From: Xenorhabdus japonica
Lineage (GTDB): Bacteria > Pseudomonadota > Gammaproteobacteria > Enterobacterales > Enterobacteriaceae
Length of the DNA: 60,213 bases
Direction of reading: 5' to 3'
NCBI RefSeq assembly: GCF_900115195.1
Contig: NZ_FOVO01000024.1
Span: 1 to 60,213 of the forward strand
Part shown: positions 10,485 through 20,709 of the stretch, piece by piece
Numbering within the stretch: the first letter of the stretch is position 1
Layout of the letters: each line of letters begins with the position of its first letter
Program-made: the position numbers and the translations under genes
Notes under the pieces: generated by a model
Database searches by the model: none
Told to the model about the DNA's origin: nothing
What the model saw: the letters and a program-made list of their open reading frames with translations, nothing else

Positions 10485-12459
10485 TTTTGGGATTTTCCTC
10501 ATTGTTATTATTTTCTGGGTGTTTCAATTTACGTTCTGATTTATTGCGTAATAAATGCATAGCAACTGCGACGACAATCAAGGCTATTCCGACCAGATCA
10601 GTGAGCATTCCCGGTTTGATTAAAAGAATTGCGGCAATAGCAAAGAAAATTCTTTCTAACCAGTGAGCCTTGTGCATCCAGAAATTAGCACTAGCAATGG
10701 AAAGTGAATAGATACCAATCAAGGCTGTCAGGATCATATAACCAATGGATAGGACGTTTAAATCATCGCCTTGCATCAATAATGCTGGGTTGTACACCAA
10801 AATAAATGGAATGATAAAACCCGGTAGAGCCAGCTGTACCGCATTCCATGAGGTCTGTATGGGATCAGCACGGGCAATACTGGCAGCCGTGTAGCTGGCA
10901 AGTGCTACAGGCGGTGTAATATTGGAAAGTACGCCAAACCAGAAAACAAAGAAATGAGCGGCCAATGGTAAAACACCCGCTTTAATTAATATAGGTGACA
11001 CTGTCACTACGACAACAATGTATAAGGCCGTTGAAGGAAGCCCCATACTGAGCACAATACAAACAATCATCACGACGAGCAGGATCATCCACAGTGTATT
11101 ATCGGTGAGGGATACGATATTGAAAGCGAGAGTTGATCCAATTCCCGTCATGGTAACAACACAGATAATAACTCCAATGGCGGCACAGGCGACGGTGACT
11201 TGAATCGCTCCACGGGCAGCCTCATTCAGAGCAGCGGCGATTTTCTTGGGGGTCATGCGCACGGAAGTATCTGGGGTGATCCAACTTGCGATGATAATCG
11301 CGATAATGCCGAGGAAACCGGCATAAATCGGGGTTTTTCCGGTCAATAAAGTCCCAATCACAATAAATAGCGGCAGTAATAGCAGGCCACGAGCTTTTAA
11401 TACCGCTTTGACTTGAGGAATATTTTCTTTTCTGATGCCCTTTAATCCTTGTTTTTTGGCTTCCAAATCAATGGTGATAATCAGAGTTGCATAATAGAGC
11501 AGTGCCGGAATAATGGCAGCAATTACAATGGTAGTGTAGGAAATACCTAAAAAACCCGCCATGATAAATGCGGCCGCGCCCATAATAGGTGGCATGATCA
11601 TGCCTCCCGTTGATGCCGTCGCTTCTACTGCACCAGCGAAACGAGAAGAGAGACCAATGTTTTTCATCAGGGGAATAGTAAAAGTGCCGGTTGTAGCGAC
11701 ATTGGCAACTGCACTGCCACTCAGTGAACCCGTTAAGGCGGAGGAAATAACAGCAACTTGGGCTGGCCCGCCACGACGACGCCCGGCTATGGACAGAGCA
11801 AGATCATTAAATAAAGCTGTCGCGCCACTGACACTTAAGAATGCACCAAATAAGATAAAAACAATGATCGCCGTCGATGCCGTGGATAGAGTAATACCAA
11901 AAATGCCTTCGCTGGTCATAAATAAGCGGAACAATAGGCGCTCAAGCGAAAATCCGGCATGTCCGAAGATCCCCATGAAATACTCGCCGAATAGGGCATA
12001 GACGATGGCAAAAAGGGATAAGCCAGGTATGAAATAACCAGTTGTACGCCTTGCTGCCTCAAATAATACGCCAATACCAATGACGGACATCACATAATCT
12101 ATCGTATTGGGAATGCTGTTGCGTACGACATGCAAGTCAGTATAAGTAAAATAAAAATACCCATAACTGATCAATGTAAGCAGAATAAAAAGGTAATCCC
12201 AATAATTAAATTTGGAAGTCGAATAACGTTTGGAAATCGGAAACAGAATAAAGCCTAAAACCAGAACTCCTCCGAGAAATGTTGTATTGCGATAAAATTC
12301 CTGTGTATTGGATAATGCATTGGAATAGATAGCATAAAGAGAAATTGCAATGGCAAGTATTGTCGTGAGTTTCAAATAGAAACCAATTAAATGACGGTTA
12401 CCTGATCCCGCTTCTTTATCCAGCACTATTGTGGATGACGTTATATTATTAGTGTTCAT
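10477..12459 (-). CDS. TRAP transporter fused 4TM/12TM permease
   Basis: 660 aa, almost wholly hydrophobic, with many transmembrane segments, as expected for fused DctQ-DctM TRAP permeases that work with TAXI-type binding proteins. Recognisable permease signatures include SSALTGSLSGSAVANVATTG, STGGMIMPPIMGAAAFIMAG and LSMGLPSTALY, which belong to the large M subunit repeats. These are secondary transporters driven by a sodium gradient, taking substrate from a periplasmic binding protein. The gene lies between the TAXI binding protein and lhgO on the minus strand. The substrate is not known from sequence; the neighbour lhgO points to a C5 dicarboxylate or hydroxydicarboxylate. Confidence 0.9.
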   Translation of the reverse strand: MNTNNITSSTIVLDKEAGSGNRHLIGFYLKLTTILAIAISLYAIYSNALSNTQEFYRNTTFLGGVLVLGFILFPISKRYSTSKFNYWDYLFILLTLISYGYFYFTYTDLHVVRNSIPNTIDYVMSVIGIGVLFEAARRTTGYFIPGLSLFAIVYALFGEYFMGIFGHAGFSLERLLFRLFMTSEGIFGITLSTASTAIIVFILFGAFLSVSGATALFNDLALSIAGRRRGGPAQVAVISSALTGSLSGSAVANVATTGTFTIPLMKNIGLSSRFAGAVEATASTGGMIMPPIMGAAAFIMAGFLGISYTTIVIAAIIPALLYYATLIITIDLEAKKQGLKGIRKENIPQVKAVLKARGLLLLPLFIVIGTLLTGKTPIYAGFLGIIAIIIASWITPDTSVRMTPKKIAAALNEAARGAIQVTVACAAIGVIICVVTMTGIGSTLAFNIVSLTDNTLWMILLVVMIVCIVLSMGLPSTALYIVVVVTVSPILIKAGVLPLAAHFFVFWFGVLSNITPPVALASYTAASIARADPIQTSWNAVQLALPGFIIPFILVYNPALLMQGDDLNVLSIGYMILTALIGIYSLSIASANFWMHKAHWLERIFFAIAAILLIKPGMLTDLVGIALIVVAVAMHLLRNKSERKLKHPENNNNEENPKNV

Positions 12460-12536
12460 AGTAACTCCATAATATTATGGTCAATAGTATGATAGGTAAA
12501 TCAGTTTGAAATTTATGCTTTCAGGTAGAAAAGTTA

Positions 12537-13583
12537 TTATTGGTTGGTCACTAATGTAATTTCTGGAGGCACAAGATATTCCGGAATATCCAAGCCAATT
12601 TCGCGATAATATTGATAAGCACCAAGATGTAATGGCACAGAAACACCTTTTAAGGCATTTTCGGGCAGAATATATTTTGCAGAGCTGTGGATTTGGTGGA
12701 CTTCCTTCTGATTTTCAAACATCACTTTTGTTAATTCATAGATAGTTTTTTCGTCTATCTTGCGTGTTGTCATCAGGATATTGGGCTGTGCGATCGTTTG
12801 AATGGGCTGTTTTTGGAGTGGGTAAGTTTCTGGCTTAATGACAAAGCGAAACCATGAATTGGCAATAGCGTTAATTTTTTCCAATTGTTCGTTTGTTACA
12901 TTCAGAATACGGGCGGGAACCCCACTGGCATACATATCTGTGACTGCTGATGCCGGTACACCGGCAGGTAAGGCTCCACCATCAAGACGACCATCCCGCA
13001 TGGCTGAAACGGTATCGCCATAACCAAGATATTCTGGATGAATATTTTGTTTACTGAGATTGACACCTTTCAGAATAATCAGAGTAGATTGTTCGGTACC
13101 ACTGGCTTGTGGCCCGACAGAAAAACGGGTTCCGGCAATATCGTTTAGCGTTCTATCTTTGACTTTATCCTCTAATAAAACAAAGTGTTCAACATTCGGC
13201 CAAAGCACGGAGATAGAACGCAGATCCTGATAAGGGCGGTTTTCGAAATTTCGTACGCCTTGATAGGCTTCGACGGCAATTAAACTTTGTAAAATAGCGA
13301 GCTGAGCTTCATTCTTCTGGAATAGATCAATATTTTCAACCGAACCGGCTGAAGATTGTCCCGTTACCTGAATATTTTCTTGTTTCAGATGGTTACTCCA
13401 GATATTGGCTAAACCCACTCCCATAGGATAATAAGTTCCGCCTGTGGAAGCTGTAGCTACGGAGAGAAAACGTTTATTGGCATTTTCTATTTTTCCTATA
13501 ATGGCCATGATGATCAGAGCAATGGCAGTAATAACAGCTAATAGGAGCTTTAGTTTTGGGTAAGTCATCTTCTTTATTGTCAT
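12537..13583 (-). CDS. TAXI-family TRAP transporter solute-binding protein
   Basis: About 348 aa from the ATG at 13583 (MTIKKMTYPKLKLLLAV...); a start five codons later is also plausible, and the longer frame from 13631 adds 16 unlikely residues. A single N-terminal hydrophobic segment acts as signal or anchor. ATASTGGTYYPMGVGLA is the hallmark opening of TAXI proteins, followed by GQSSAGSVENIDL and a later FSVGPQASGTEQ. TAXI proteins bind small carboxylates or amino acids in the periplasm and deliver them to the fused TRAP permease, encoded directly downstream. It is the promoter-proximal gene of the three-gene operon and diverges from the alpha/beta hydrolase at 13837. Confidence 0.9.
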   Translation of the reverse strand: MTIKKMTYPKLKLLLAVITAIALIIMAIIGKIENANKRFLSVATASTGGTYYPMGVGLANIWSNHLKQENIQVTGQSSAGSVENIDLFQKNEAQLAILQSLIAVEAYQGVRNFENRPYQDLRSISVLWPNVEHFVLLEDKVKDRTLNDIAGTRFSVGPQASGTEQSTLIILKGVNLSKQNIHPEYLGYGDTVSAMRDGRLDGGALPAGVPASAVTDMYASGVPARILNVTNEQLEKINAIANSWFRFVIKPETYPLQKQPIQTIAQPNILMTTRKIDEKTIYELTKVMFENQKEVHQIHSSAKYILPENALKGVSVPLHLGAYQYYREIGLDIPEYLVPPEITLVTNQ

Positions 13584-13836
13584 AATGTGGTTACCAGATA
13601 ATGTTGTGTAATAGATGTTAAATATTCGCATTCACTTGTATACAACATTACATATCCAGTTCGGAGTTTAATATTTAAAATTGTGATAGGAGTTTTATAT
13701 GTATTAAAAAAATAAACGAAAAATATGAAATAACTGATAGATTTTAAGTGAGGTAAGGGCACGGCTTGCTCTTGCAAGGAATAAAAAATTCAGGCTTTAT
13801 GAATAAAATTCACATTCATCTTGAGGAGATGGAATA

Positions 13837-14667
13837 ATGGATACTACACACAATAATATTAATCATTATAATATTAAAACCCGTTATGCATCTATTTCGG
13901 TAATAGATACAGGCGGGATTGGGTTACCTGTTCTTTTAATTCATGGCAATTCAAGTTGTAAAGAAGTATTTCGTCATCAAATTAATCAATTAAAAGGGAA
14001 GTATCGGATTTTGGCGTTAGATTTACCTGGACATGGTTCATCATCAAATGCCAACGATTCACGTCAAGCATATTCAATGCCTGGTTATGCACGTACGATC
14101 ATTGAAGTATTGAAGCAAATCGATATTGACAAAGTAGTGGTTTTTGGTTGGTCATTAGGTGGCCATATTGGATTGGAAATGTTGGATTTATTCCCTGAGA
14201 TGATTGGTTTAATGATTTGCGGTACTCCGCCAGTATCAGTTGGCGCAGATAACGTGGCTCTTGGTTTTCGTCCTGGTGTAGGGCTTGCCGGCAAAGCGGA
14301 GTTTACGGAGGAAGACATCAAGAATTTTGTATCTGATACCTATGGAATCAATGCTCCTCATGATCCGTTTATTGTTGAAGCGGTGATAAGAACAGATGGA
14401 TTGGCACGGCAGTATATGTTTGAAGCTTTTCTTTCTCCTCAAGCAACTAATCAAAAATTATTGGTTGAAACGAGTGAAATACCGTTAGCGATTGTTAATG
14501 GAGCAGATGATCCATATATTAATTTTGACTATATTAATGGGCTGAATTACCGAAATCTTTGGAAAGGAAAAGTATTCAATTTGGCTGGCATTGGTCATGC
14601 ACCTTTTTGGGAATCACCCGAATTATTTAATCCAGTTTTGACTGATTTTCTTAATGGTTTTCAATGA
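13837..14667 (+). CDS. Alpha/beta-fold hydrolase
   Basis: 276 aa, ATG preceded by a good Shine-Dalgarno (GAGGAG). Classical alpha/beta hydrolase: oxyanion motif LIHGNSSC, then DLPGHGSS, nucleophile elbow GWSLGG (Ser, about residue 108), catalytic Asp in NGADDPY and His in GIGHAPFWESPE. No signal peptide, so cytoplasmic. The family covers esterases, lactonases, haloperoxidases and C-C hydrolases; the substrate cannot be assigned. It diverges from the TAXI-TRAP operon but nothing proves a shared pathway. Confidence 0.8.
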   Translation: MDTTHNNINHYNIKTRYASISVIDTGGIGLPVLLIHGNSSCKEVFRHQINQLKGKYRILALDLPGHGSSSNANDSRQAYSMPGYARTIIEVLKQIDIDKVVVFGWSLGGHIGLEMLDLFPEMIGLMICGTPPVSVGADNVALGFRPGVGLAGKAEFTEEDIKNFVSDTYGINAPHDPFIVEAVIRTDGLARQYMFEAFLSPQATNQKLLVETSEIPLAIVNGADDPYINFDYINGLNYRNLWKGKVFNLAGIGHAPFWESPELFNPVLTDFLNGFQ

Positions 14668-15157
14668 AACATCTCCATTTTAATAGCTTGAGTAAATTAT
14701 CGCTATGATTTATCTGTTGAGTTCTATCTAGCGGTAAGGATATTCTTTATTAAAGAATATCCTTCTTACATTCACATAATAAGTGCAAAGCTGTTAAGAA
14801 TCTACCTGATACAAGTAGATATATATGTTTTTATATTTCAAGCTATTACTCAGAAGTGACGGGATATAGAAAATAAAGCAAATTTTAGAAAAAGTCTGAT
14901 AAATGTTTTTTTAATCGTTTAATTTCCTGAGAAATTTGTGGGTTTTTTATTACATCATGGCAAGTAAATGTTGGTAATGGCGACATACCTAAAAATTGGT
15001 TTGCTTTACCTTATTTTCAACTATTGATGAACATTCATGAACACCTGATACTCACCAAAAATATTTATTGATAACGTTTTAGTAACATTAACGGATGTTG
15101 TGAATATCTCGAAACTTCTGAACCACCACAATTGTTACCATCTGAAAAGGAAATGCA
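14668..15157. other. Intergenic region with one perfect hairpin
   Basis: 490 bp without a recognisable gene. It contains the palindrome listed at 14736 and an AT-rich stretch leading to the amidohydrolase start. Confidence 0.5.
14736..14764 (+). terminator. Perfect 14-bp inverted repeat, likely terminator of the hydrolase gene
   Basis: AAGGATATTCTTTA and its exact complement are separated by one base. The stem is AT-rich and is followed by CTTACATT rather than a clean U-tract, so it may terminate weakly or stabilise the mRNA end. Confidence 0.5.
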
Positions 15158-16546
15158 ATGAACGAAAATAAAAACCGTCGTGAGTTCTTAAGTCAGACTG
15201 GCAAAATGGTTACTGCCTGCGCGTTGTTTGGTGCAATCAGCCCTGTCGCATATGCTGCTCAGTCAGCCACAGCAAATGATGAGGCGAGCGATTCTACGAA
15301 GATAACTGATAAACATTACTATCTGGATAACGTTTTGCTGGAGTCAGGGTTTGTATTTGAGGGGCAGACGGCAGTCAGCACGCTGACTGAGCTAAAAACG
15401 CTGGAAATCAACAATGGAAAAATTGTTGCTCTGCGTGAGAACAAACAGTATTCGGACAGCACGCTACCTCGTTATGATGCAAGCAGCAAGCTGATGCTTC
15501 CGGCGATGCGGGATATGCATATCCATCTGGATAAAACATTTTATGGTGGCCCGTGGCGTGCCCTTAACCGACCAGCAGGCACCACAATTCAGGACATGAT
15601 TAAACTAGAACAGAAACTCCTGTTGGAACTGCAACCGTACACTCAAGAGCGTGCGGAAAAACTGATTGAGCTTCTCCAGTCGAAAGGCTCTACCATCGCC
15701 CGTAGCCACTGCAATATTGAACCAGTCTCTGGCCTGAAAAATCTCGAAAACTTGCAAGCGGTTCTGGCACGTCGCCAATCTGGTTTCAGTTGCGAAATTG
15801 TGGCTTTTCCGCAACACGGTTTATTACTTTCTAAATCGGAGCCGTTGATGCGTGAAGCAATGCAGATGGGGGCGCATTATGTGGGTGGTCTTGATCCAAC
15901 TAATGTTGACGGTTTGATGGAAAAATCCCTTGATACGATATTCCAGATTGCACTGGATTATGGCAAAAAGGTGGATATTCATCTGCATGAAACCAGCCCG
16001 GCAGGCGTAGCGGCGATTAATTACATGGTAGAAACTGTAGAAAAAACACCTCAGTTAAAAGGCAGACTGACCATCAGTCATGCCTTTGCACTGGCGACAC
16101 TTAACGAACAGCAAGTGAATGAGATCGCTGCCCGTATGGCTGCGCAGCAAGTAACAGTTACTTCTACTGTACCTATCGGTACGCTGCATATGCCACTCAA
16201 ACAGTTACGCGATAAAGGTGTATTTGTGATGACTGGCACCGATAGTGTGATTGATCACTGGTCGCCGTATGGTTTGGGTGACATGTTGGAGAAAGCCAAC
16301 TTGTACGCACAACTATATATTCATCCGAACGAACAAATGTTATCGCGCGCGCTGGCGATTGCCACCGGTGATGTGTTGCCACTTAATGATAAAGGCGAAC
16401 GTGTATGGCCTAAAGTGCAGGATGATGCCAGCTTTGTGCTAGTGGATGCTTCCTGCTCCGCCGAGGCGGTGGCGCGTATTTCGCCACGAACTGCGACATT
16501 CCATAAAGGGAAAATGGTGTGGGGGGGTATGGAGAAAACGGTATAA
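15158..16546 (+). CDS. Tat-exported metal-dependent amidohydrolase (cytosine-deaminase-like)
   Basis: 462 aa. The N-terminus has NRREFLSQTG followed by a hydrophobic stretch and an Ala-rich cleavage region: a twin-arginine signal, so the folded metalloenzyme is probably exported. The amidohydrolase metal ligands are visible: MHIHLDK (HxH), ARSHCN, the metal His in DIHLHET, ISHAF and the catalytic Asp in TGTDSVIDHW. The overall pattern resembles the CodA/atrazine chlorohydrolase branch (deaminases and related hydrolases of cyclic C-N compounds); the substrate is unknown. The gene stands alone, closed by a strong hairpin. A Tat-exported member of this usually cytoplasmic branch is uncommon. Confidence 0.8.
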   Translation: MNENKNRREFLSQTGKMVTACALFGAISPVAYAAQSATANDEASDSTKITDKHYYLDNVLLESGFVFEGQTAVSTLTELKTLEINNGKIVALRENKQYSDSTLPRYDASSKLMLPAMRDMHIHLDKTFYGGPWRALNRPAGTTIQDMIKLEQKLLLELQPYTQERAEKLIELLQSKGSTIARSHCNIEPVSGLKNLENLQAVLARRQSGFSCEIVAFPQHGLLLSKSEPLMREAMQMGAHYVGGLDPTNVDGLMEKSLDTIFQIALDYGKKVDIHLHETSPAGVAAINYMVETVEKTPQLKGRLTISHAFALATLNEQQVNEIAARMAAQQVTVTSTVPIGTLHMPLKQLRDKGVFVMTGTDSVIDHWSPYGLGDMLEKANLYAQLYIHPNEQMLSRALAIATGDVLPLNDKGERVWPKVQDDASFVLVDASCSAEAVARISPRTATFHKGKMVWGGMEKTV

Positions 16547-16551
16547 GTTAG

Positions 16552-16585
16552 AATAAAATCCACGCACAGTTGCGTGGATTTTATT
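16552..16585. terminator. Strong bidirectional terminator after the amidohydrolase
   Basis: 15-bp perfect stem (AATAAAATCCACGCA and its complement) with a 4-base loop and A/T-rich arms on both sides. A closely related hairpin lies at 18261-18296, on the other side of the M60 gene. Confidence 0.85.
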
Positions 16586-16813
16586 GAATAACTCTAGGTC
16601 AATTGACTTCGTTCAAAGCGACAGACTCTATTCTGTATACCGCCATCTATTATGGGTTTATAGGCTTTTCTTTTATTAATCAGTCCATTAATGGCTGCTT
16701 AAAATTTGTTGATATAGATAGAACCTAAATGTAATGTTGTAGAGTGATAATCAACGTGGTTGCTTAATGGCAGGCTACGAAAATTTCATACCTACCATTT
16801 ATGGAGGAGAATT

Positions 16814-18216
16814 ATGATGAATATCACCGACAATATGCTACGTTTTGGCTTCCTTTTTATGCTTTGTTTAATTTCTGGCAACGTACAAGCAAAACAATCT
16901 ATCAATGATAATATGGCGGGTAAAAATCACTGTGCCAGCATAAAGTTGAACAATAATTCAGATATAAACAATGCGTATATAAATAATGTGGAGAAACGCT
17001 ATCTATTACCCGCTTTACCCTCCGCCGCTGAAGAATGGGAGCGTCTGCGCACGATGAAGCTGGTAGATTATTTCTCCTCCGGCTTATATGTTCGTAAAGA
17101 TGAAACTATCCGTCTGTCATTAACTGGAGCGAAAGCCATTTCGGTTTTTTTTAATTCTCCCACAATCCCTTTCTCTGAGGGAGAAGCTGGTAAGTCGATT
17201 CTTGTATCCTCAAAGGATAAAGCCAGCACTTTTATATCTCCTGCTGACGGGATAATGTATTTCCGTTATACCCAGCATCATTCTAATAAGCCTAACCCCA
17301 TAAAAGCGTCGATTAAGGTGCTTAAGGGAGGCGAAGCCATTCCTTTTTATGTTGCAGGCCAGACAACGCTCTGCCAGTGGCAGAAGATGTTAAAGGAATA
17401 TAGCCATTCACCATTTATTGAGATAACCGATCGCAAAAGCATAATCACCGTGACACGGGATATTTATAATCGTTCTGCAAAGGCGGATCCGGCAGTATTG
17501 TTGGGTAAAATTAAATGCATTATCAATAGTTATGATGATATCTCTGGTTTATCGGCTAAGGGAGATAATAAAGACCGTCCATCTCTGCTTAAAATTCATT
17601 ATATTGAGGATAAGTTTTCCTCACCAGAAGATATTAAAAACGTTTACATGTATGCGACAGATTATATAGTAGGCATGCCGGAAGACAGTGCACTGGATAT
17701 ACTTAACCCGGACAGATTATCATCCGCTTGGGGAATATGGCACGAAATTGGGCATCATTATCAACAGAGTGATTGGCTTTGGGAATCCGTCATAGAAAGC
17801 ACTGTTAACATTTATTCTCTGTATATTCAATCGCTATTAGGTTTTCCGTCCCGATTAGACAATAAAATGATAATGGCCTAACCTGGAATGAAGTCGCGAA
17901 GGAATTCAAGCGGTCCCCTAACCGTAATTTCAACAGTGAGAAGCCGGATAGTATGAACTGGGTAAGACTGGTAATGTTTGAGCAACTGAGGAAAGGATTG
18001 GGGACTGACTTTTATCGTAAACTTCACAGCTATTATCGACACTATCCGTTGAAGCAGACAGCCAGCGACGAAGAGAAAATAAACAAGTTTGCCTTGAGTG
18101 CAAGCAAGGTCTCAGGTTTTGATTTAACGGAGTTCTTTGTCGGTTGGGGCTGGGCTATTAACAAACAAACCCATGATGAAATTAAGGCTCTTAATCTTCC
18201 AAAATCAACGCTATAA
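16814..18216 (+). pseudogene. M60 (enhancin-like) metalloprotease, frameshifted
   Basis: Start taken at ATG 16814, with GGAGGAG five bases upstream; it opens with a signal peptide ending in NVQAKQ. The first frame runs to a stop at 17879-17881 and contains the zinc motif HEIGHHYQQSDWLWESVIES (HExxH plus downstream Glu), as in M60/enhancin peptidases, which cleave mucin-like glycoproteins. After the stop the same protein continues in a neighbouring frame (WNEVAKEFKRSPNRNFNSEK, then ...ITEFF-like FDLTEFFVGWGW) to 18216. One base has been lost near 17880. Without correction the product ends shortly after the active site. M60 proteases in enteric insect pathogens are candidate virulence factors. 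Confidence 0.8.
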
Positions 18217-18245
18217 ACATCAAATTATTATAAACATCAAATTAT
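18213..18245. repeat. 16-bp direct repeat, two copies
   Basis: ATAAACATCAAATTAT occurs at 18213-18228 and again at 18230-18245, directly after the M60 stop codon. It is probably a slippage duplication. Confidence 0.8.
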
Positions 18246-18260
18246 ATAGCAGTGAGCCGT

Positions 18261-18296
18261 CTGATAAAATCCACGCAGTTGCGGGGATTTTATCAG
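18261..18296. terminator. Terminator between the M60 remnant and ychF
   Basis: 12-bp stem CTGATAAAATCC / GGATTTTATCAG around ACGCAGTTGCGG. It is almost a copy of the hairpin at 16552-16585 and lies between convergent genes. Confidence 0.8.
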
Positions 18297-18340
18297 TCTC
18301 GATAAGACATTCTAAAATGTCTTAAGACAAGAAAAATGAT

Positions 18341-19432
18341 TTAGACATTGAACAAGAAATTCAGCACATCACCATCTTTAACGATATAGTCTTTCCCTTC
18401 TGCACGCATTTTGCCAGCTTCTTTCGCGCCTTGTTCACCTTTATAAGTGATAAAATCATCAAACGCGATGGTCTGGGCACGGATAAAGCCTTTTTCAAAA
18501 TCGGTGTGGATTTTACCCGCAGCTTGTGGTGCTGTGGCGCCGATCGGAATAGTCCAGGCACGAACTTCTTTCACGCCCGCAGTGAAGTAGGTTTGCAGGT
18601 TCAGCAATTTATAGCCAGCGCGGATAACACGGTTCAGGCCCGGCTCTTCCAGACCCAATTCCGCCATGAACTCTTCGCGATCTGCATCTTCCAGTTCTGC
18701 GATATCGGCTTCGATGGCTGCACAAACGGGAACAACGATAGAGCCTTCTTTTTCCGCAATGGCGCGAACGATATCAAGGTGTGGGTTATTCTCAAAACCA
18801 TCTTCATTGACGTTTGCAATGTACATGGTTGGTTTCAGGGTCAGGAAGCTCAGATAACGAATAACCGCTTTTTCTTCTGGATTCAGGTCCAAAGAGCGCA
18901 GCATACCTGCTTGTTCAAGGTGAGGAAGACATTTTGTCAAGGCTTCCAATTCTGCTTTAGCGTCTTTATCACCGCCTTTGGCTTTTTTCTGTACACGCTG
19001 GATGGCGCGTTCACAGGTATCCAAATCAGACAGAGCCAGTTCTGTATTGATAACATCAATATCTGAAGCAGGATCAACCTGACCAGAAACGTGGATGATG
19101 TTGTCGTTTTCAAAACAGCGTACTACATGACCTATCGCTTCTGTTTCACGGATGTTGGTCAGGAATTGGTTTCCTAAACCTTCACCTTTTGAAGCGCCTT
19201 TTACCAGACCCGCAATGTCCACGAATTCCATGGTGGTTGGCAGTATACGTTGTGGTTTAACAATCTCAGCCAATTGGTCGAGACGTGGGTCTGGCATCGG
19301 CACAACACCTGTGTTTGGCTCGATGGTGCAGAACGGGAAGTTTGCTGCTTCGATACCTGCTTTGGTCAGCGCATTGAATAATGTAGATTTCCCAACGTTA
19401 GGCAGGCCAACGATACCGCATTTGAATCCCAT
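18341..19432 (-). CDS. ychF: Ribosome-binding ATPase YchF
   Basis: 363 aa, the family's usual length. It starts [20 protein letters not shown] with the P-loop (GLPNVGKST), followed by the G3 region [17 protein letters not shown] and ending with the TGS domain (...[19 protein letters not shown]). YchF is an Obg-related P-loop protein that prefers ATP over GTP (NVNE in place of NKxD), binds ribosomes and modulates stress responses. It follows pth on the minus strand as in E. coli. Confidence 0.97.
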   Translation of the reverse strand: MGFKCGIVGLPNVGKSTLFNALTKAGIEAANFPFCTIEPNTGVVPMPDPRLDQLAEIVKPQRILPTTMEFVDIAGLVKGASKGEGLGNQFLTNIRETEAIGHVVRCFENDNIIHVSGQVDPASDIDVINTELALSDLDTCERAIQRVQKKAKGGDKDAKAELEALTKCLPHLEQAGMLRSLDLNPEEKAVIRYLSFLTLKPTMYIANVNEDGFENNPHLDIVRAIAEKEGSIVVPVCAAIEADIAELEDADREEFMAELGLEEPGLNRVIRAGYKLLNLQTYFTAGVKEVRAWTIPIGATAPQAAGKIHTDFEKGFIRAQTIAFDDFITYKGEQGAKEAGKMRAEGKDYIVKDGDVLNFLFNV

Positions 19433-19544
19433 ATATTTATCACCTTAAATCACTTATAAACCAACGAGCAATATGCTTGTCGGTGAGTTATACAAAATTG
19501 GCGCTATTATACACGCAATAACCCGCTGCGCCACGCACTCCCAG

Positions 19545-20135
19545 CTAGGCGCTGGCTTTAAAGGCATGCAGGCGGTTAATTGCCTTGTTCATACCCTCTT
19601 TAATGAGGATGTCAGTACAGCGCAATGCTTCATCTATCGCATCGTCAATCAGTTTTTGTTCGCTGGCAGGAGGCTTGCCAAGGACAAAACCCACAACTTT
19701 GTTTTTATCGCCCGGATGGCCAATACCAATACGCAGACGATGGAAGTTAGGGTTATTGCTGAATTTGTTTTGAATGTCTTTCAGGCCATTATGACCGCCA
19801 TTACTGCCGCCTAGTTTCATTTTTGCCACGCCGGGCGGTAGATCCAGCTCGTCATGAGCAACCAGAATTTCATCCGGTTGAATGCGATAAAATCCAGCAA
19901 GAGCAAGGACAGATTTGCCGCTGAGGTTCATGAAAGTGGTTGGCACCAGTAAACGAATATCCTGCCCATTCATGTTGATGCGGGCGGTATAGCCAGAAAA
20001 TTTACTCTCTTCTTTTAGGGACTGGTTATGGCGTTGTGCTAACAAATCGACAAACCATGCTCCGGCATTATGTCTGGTCTGTGCATATTCAGCCCCAGGG
20101 TTTGCCAGTCCAACGATTAATTTTATGTTACTCAC
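19545..20135 (-). CDS. pth: Peptidyl-tRNA hydrolase
   Basis: 196 aa; [20 protein letters not shown] is the Pth opening, with the catalytic His in TRHNAG and conserved NLSGKSV and HDELDLPPG. It recycles peptidyl-tRNA released from stalled ribosomes. It is upstream of ychF on the same strand and divergent from ychH, the standard enterobacterial arrangement. Confidence 0.97.
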   Translation of the reverse strand: MSNIKLIVGLANPGAEYAQTRHNAGAWFVDLLAQRHNQSLKEESKFSGYTARINMNGQDIRLLVPTTFMNLSGKSVLALAGFYRIQPDEILVAHDELDLPPGVAKMKLGGSNGGHNGLKDIQNKFSNNPNFHRLRIGIGHPGDKNKVVGFVLGKPPASEQKLIDDAIDEALRCTDILIKEGMNKAINRLHAFKASA

Positions 20136-20402
20136 GGTTTAGGTTCGCTTATTGGCAATAGAACAAAAAAGGGAATTAGTTTACCTATCTCAAGGCTTGA
20201 GTACAAAATCATTATTTTAATAAATATTGTTTTGGTGGAATGTAAAAAATTAGGCTTAAATTTGTACACCCTGTGATCATCGCCGCAATAACCTTTTGTA
20301 TGATAGGGCTATACTTAACACAGAAGAAAGATGTCTACTTTCGTGCTTTTGAGTTCGTTGTGTTTGCAAATTAGCGTTCACAAAAAGTATTGGAGGTTGG
20401 TT

Positions 20403-20678
20403 ATGAGACGTAAAAAGGCTTTTATTTTTGGTAATATTCTCATGGGAATGGGAATGACGGCAATGCTTGTTAGTCTGGCTTATGTATTGTTTAGCCATAT
20501 TTTCAAATTTGGTCATTCTGAATTTCTTACAGGTATCTCATTAATGGGATTGTTTGTTGGCGCATTTATTTGGCTGGTAGGAGCTAGAGTTGGTGGTAGA
20601 GAACAAGTTAGTGATAAATATTGGTGGCTGAAAAATTACGATGAACGTTATCGTCGTAAAAAACATCGACATCCGTAA
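20403..20678 (+). CDS. ychH: Small membrane protein YchH (DUF2583 family)
   Basis: 91 aa from ATG 20403, preceded by TTGGAGG; a longer frame from 20331 is not supported. Two transmembrane helices (ILMGMGMTAMLVSLAYVLF and ISLMGLFVGAFIWLVGARVG) and a basic, Tyr-rich C-terminus. Length and position next to pth match E. coli YchH, a stress-induced inner-membrane protein of unclear mechanism. Confidence 0.88.
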   Translation: MRRKKAFIFGNILMGMGMTAMLVSLAYVLFSHIFKFGHSEFLTGISLMGLFVGAFIWLVGARVGGREQVSDKYWWLKNYDERYRRKKHRHP

Positions 20679-20709
20679 TTATTTTAAACGTTAAAATTCA
20701 GTACATTTT

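Noticed and set aside
11561-12001. 146-codon plus-strand ORF antisense to the TRAP permease
   Set aside because: Ala/Pro/Arg-rich shadow of transmembrane coding sequence; no domain or start signal.
18431-19066. 211-codon plus-strand ORF antisense to ychF
   Set aside because: Phe/Cys/Gln-rich translation with no family resemblance; ychF on the other strand is certain.
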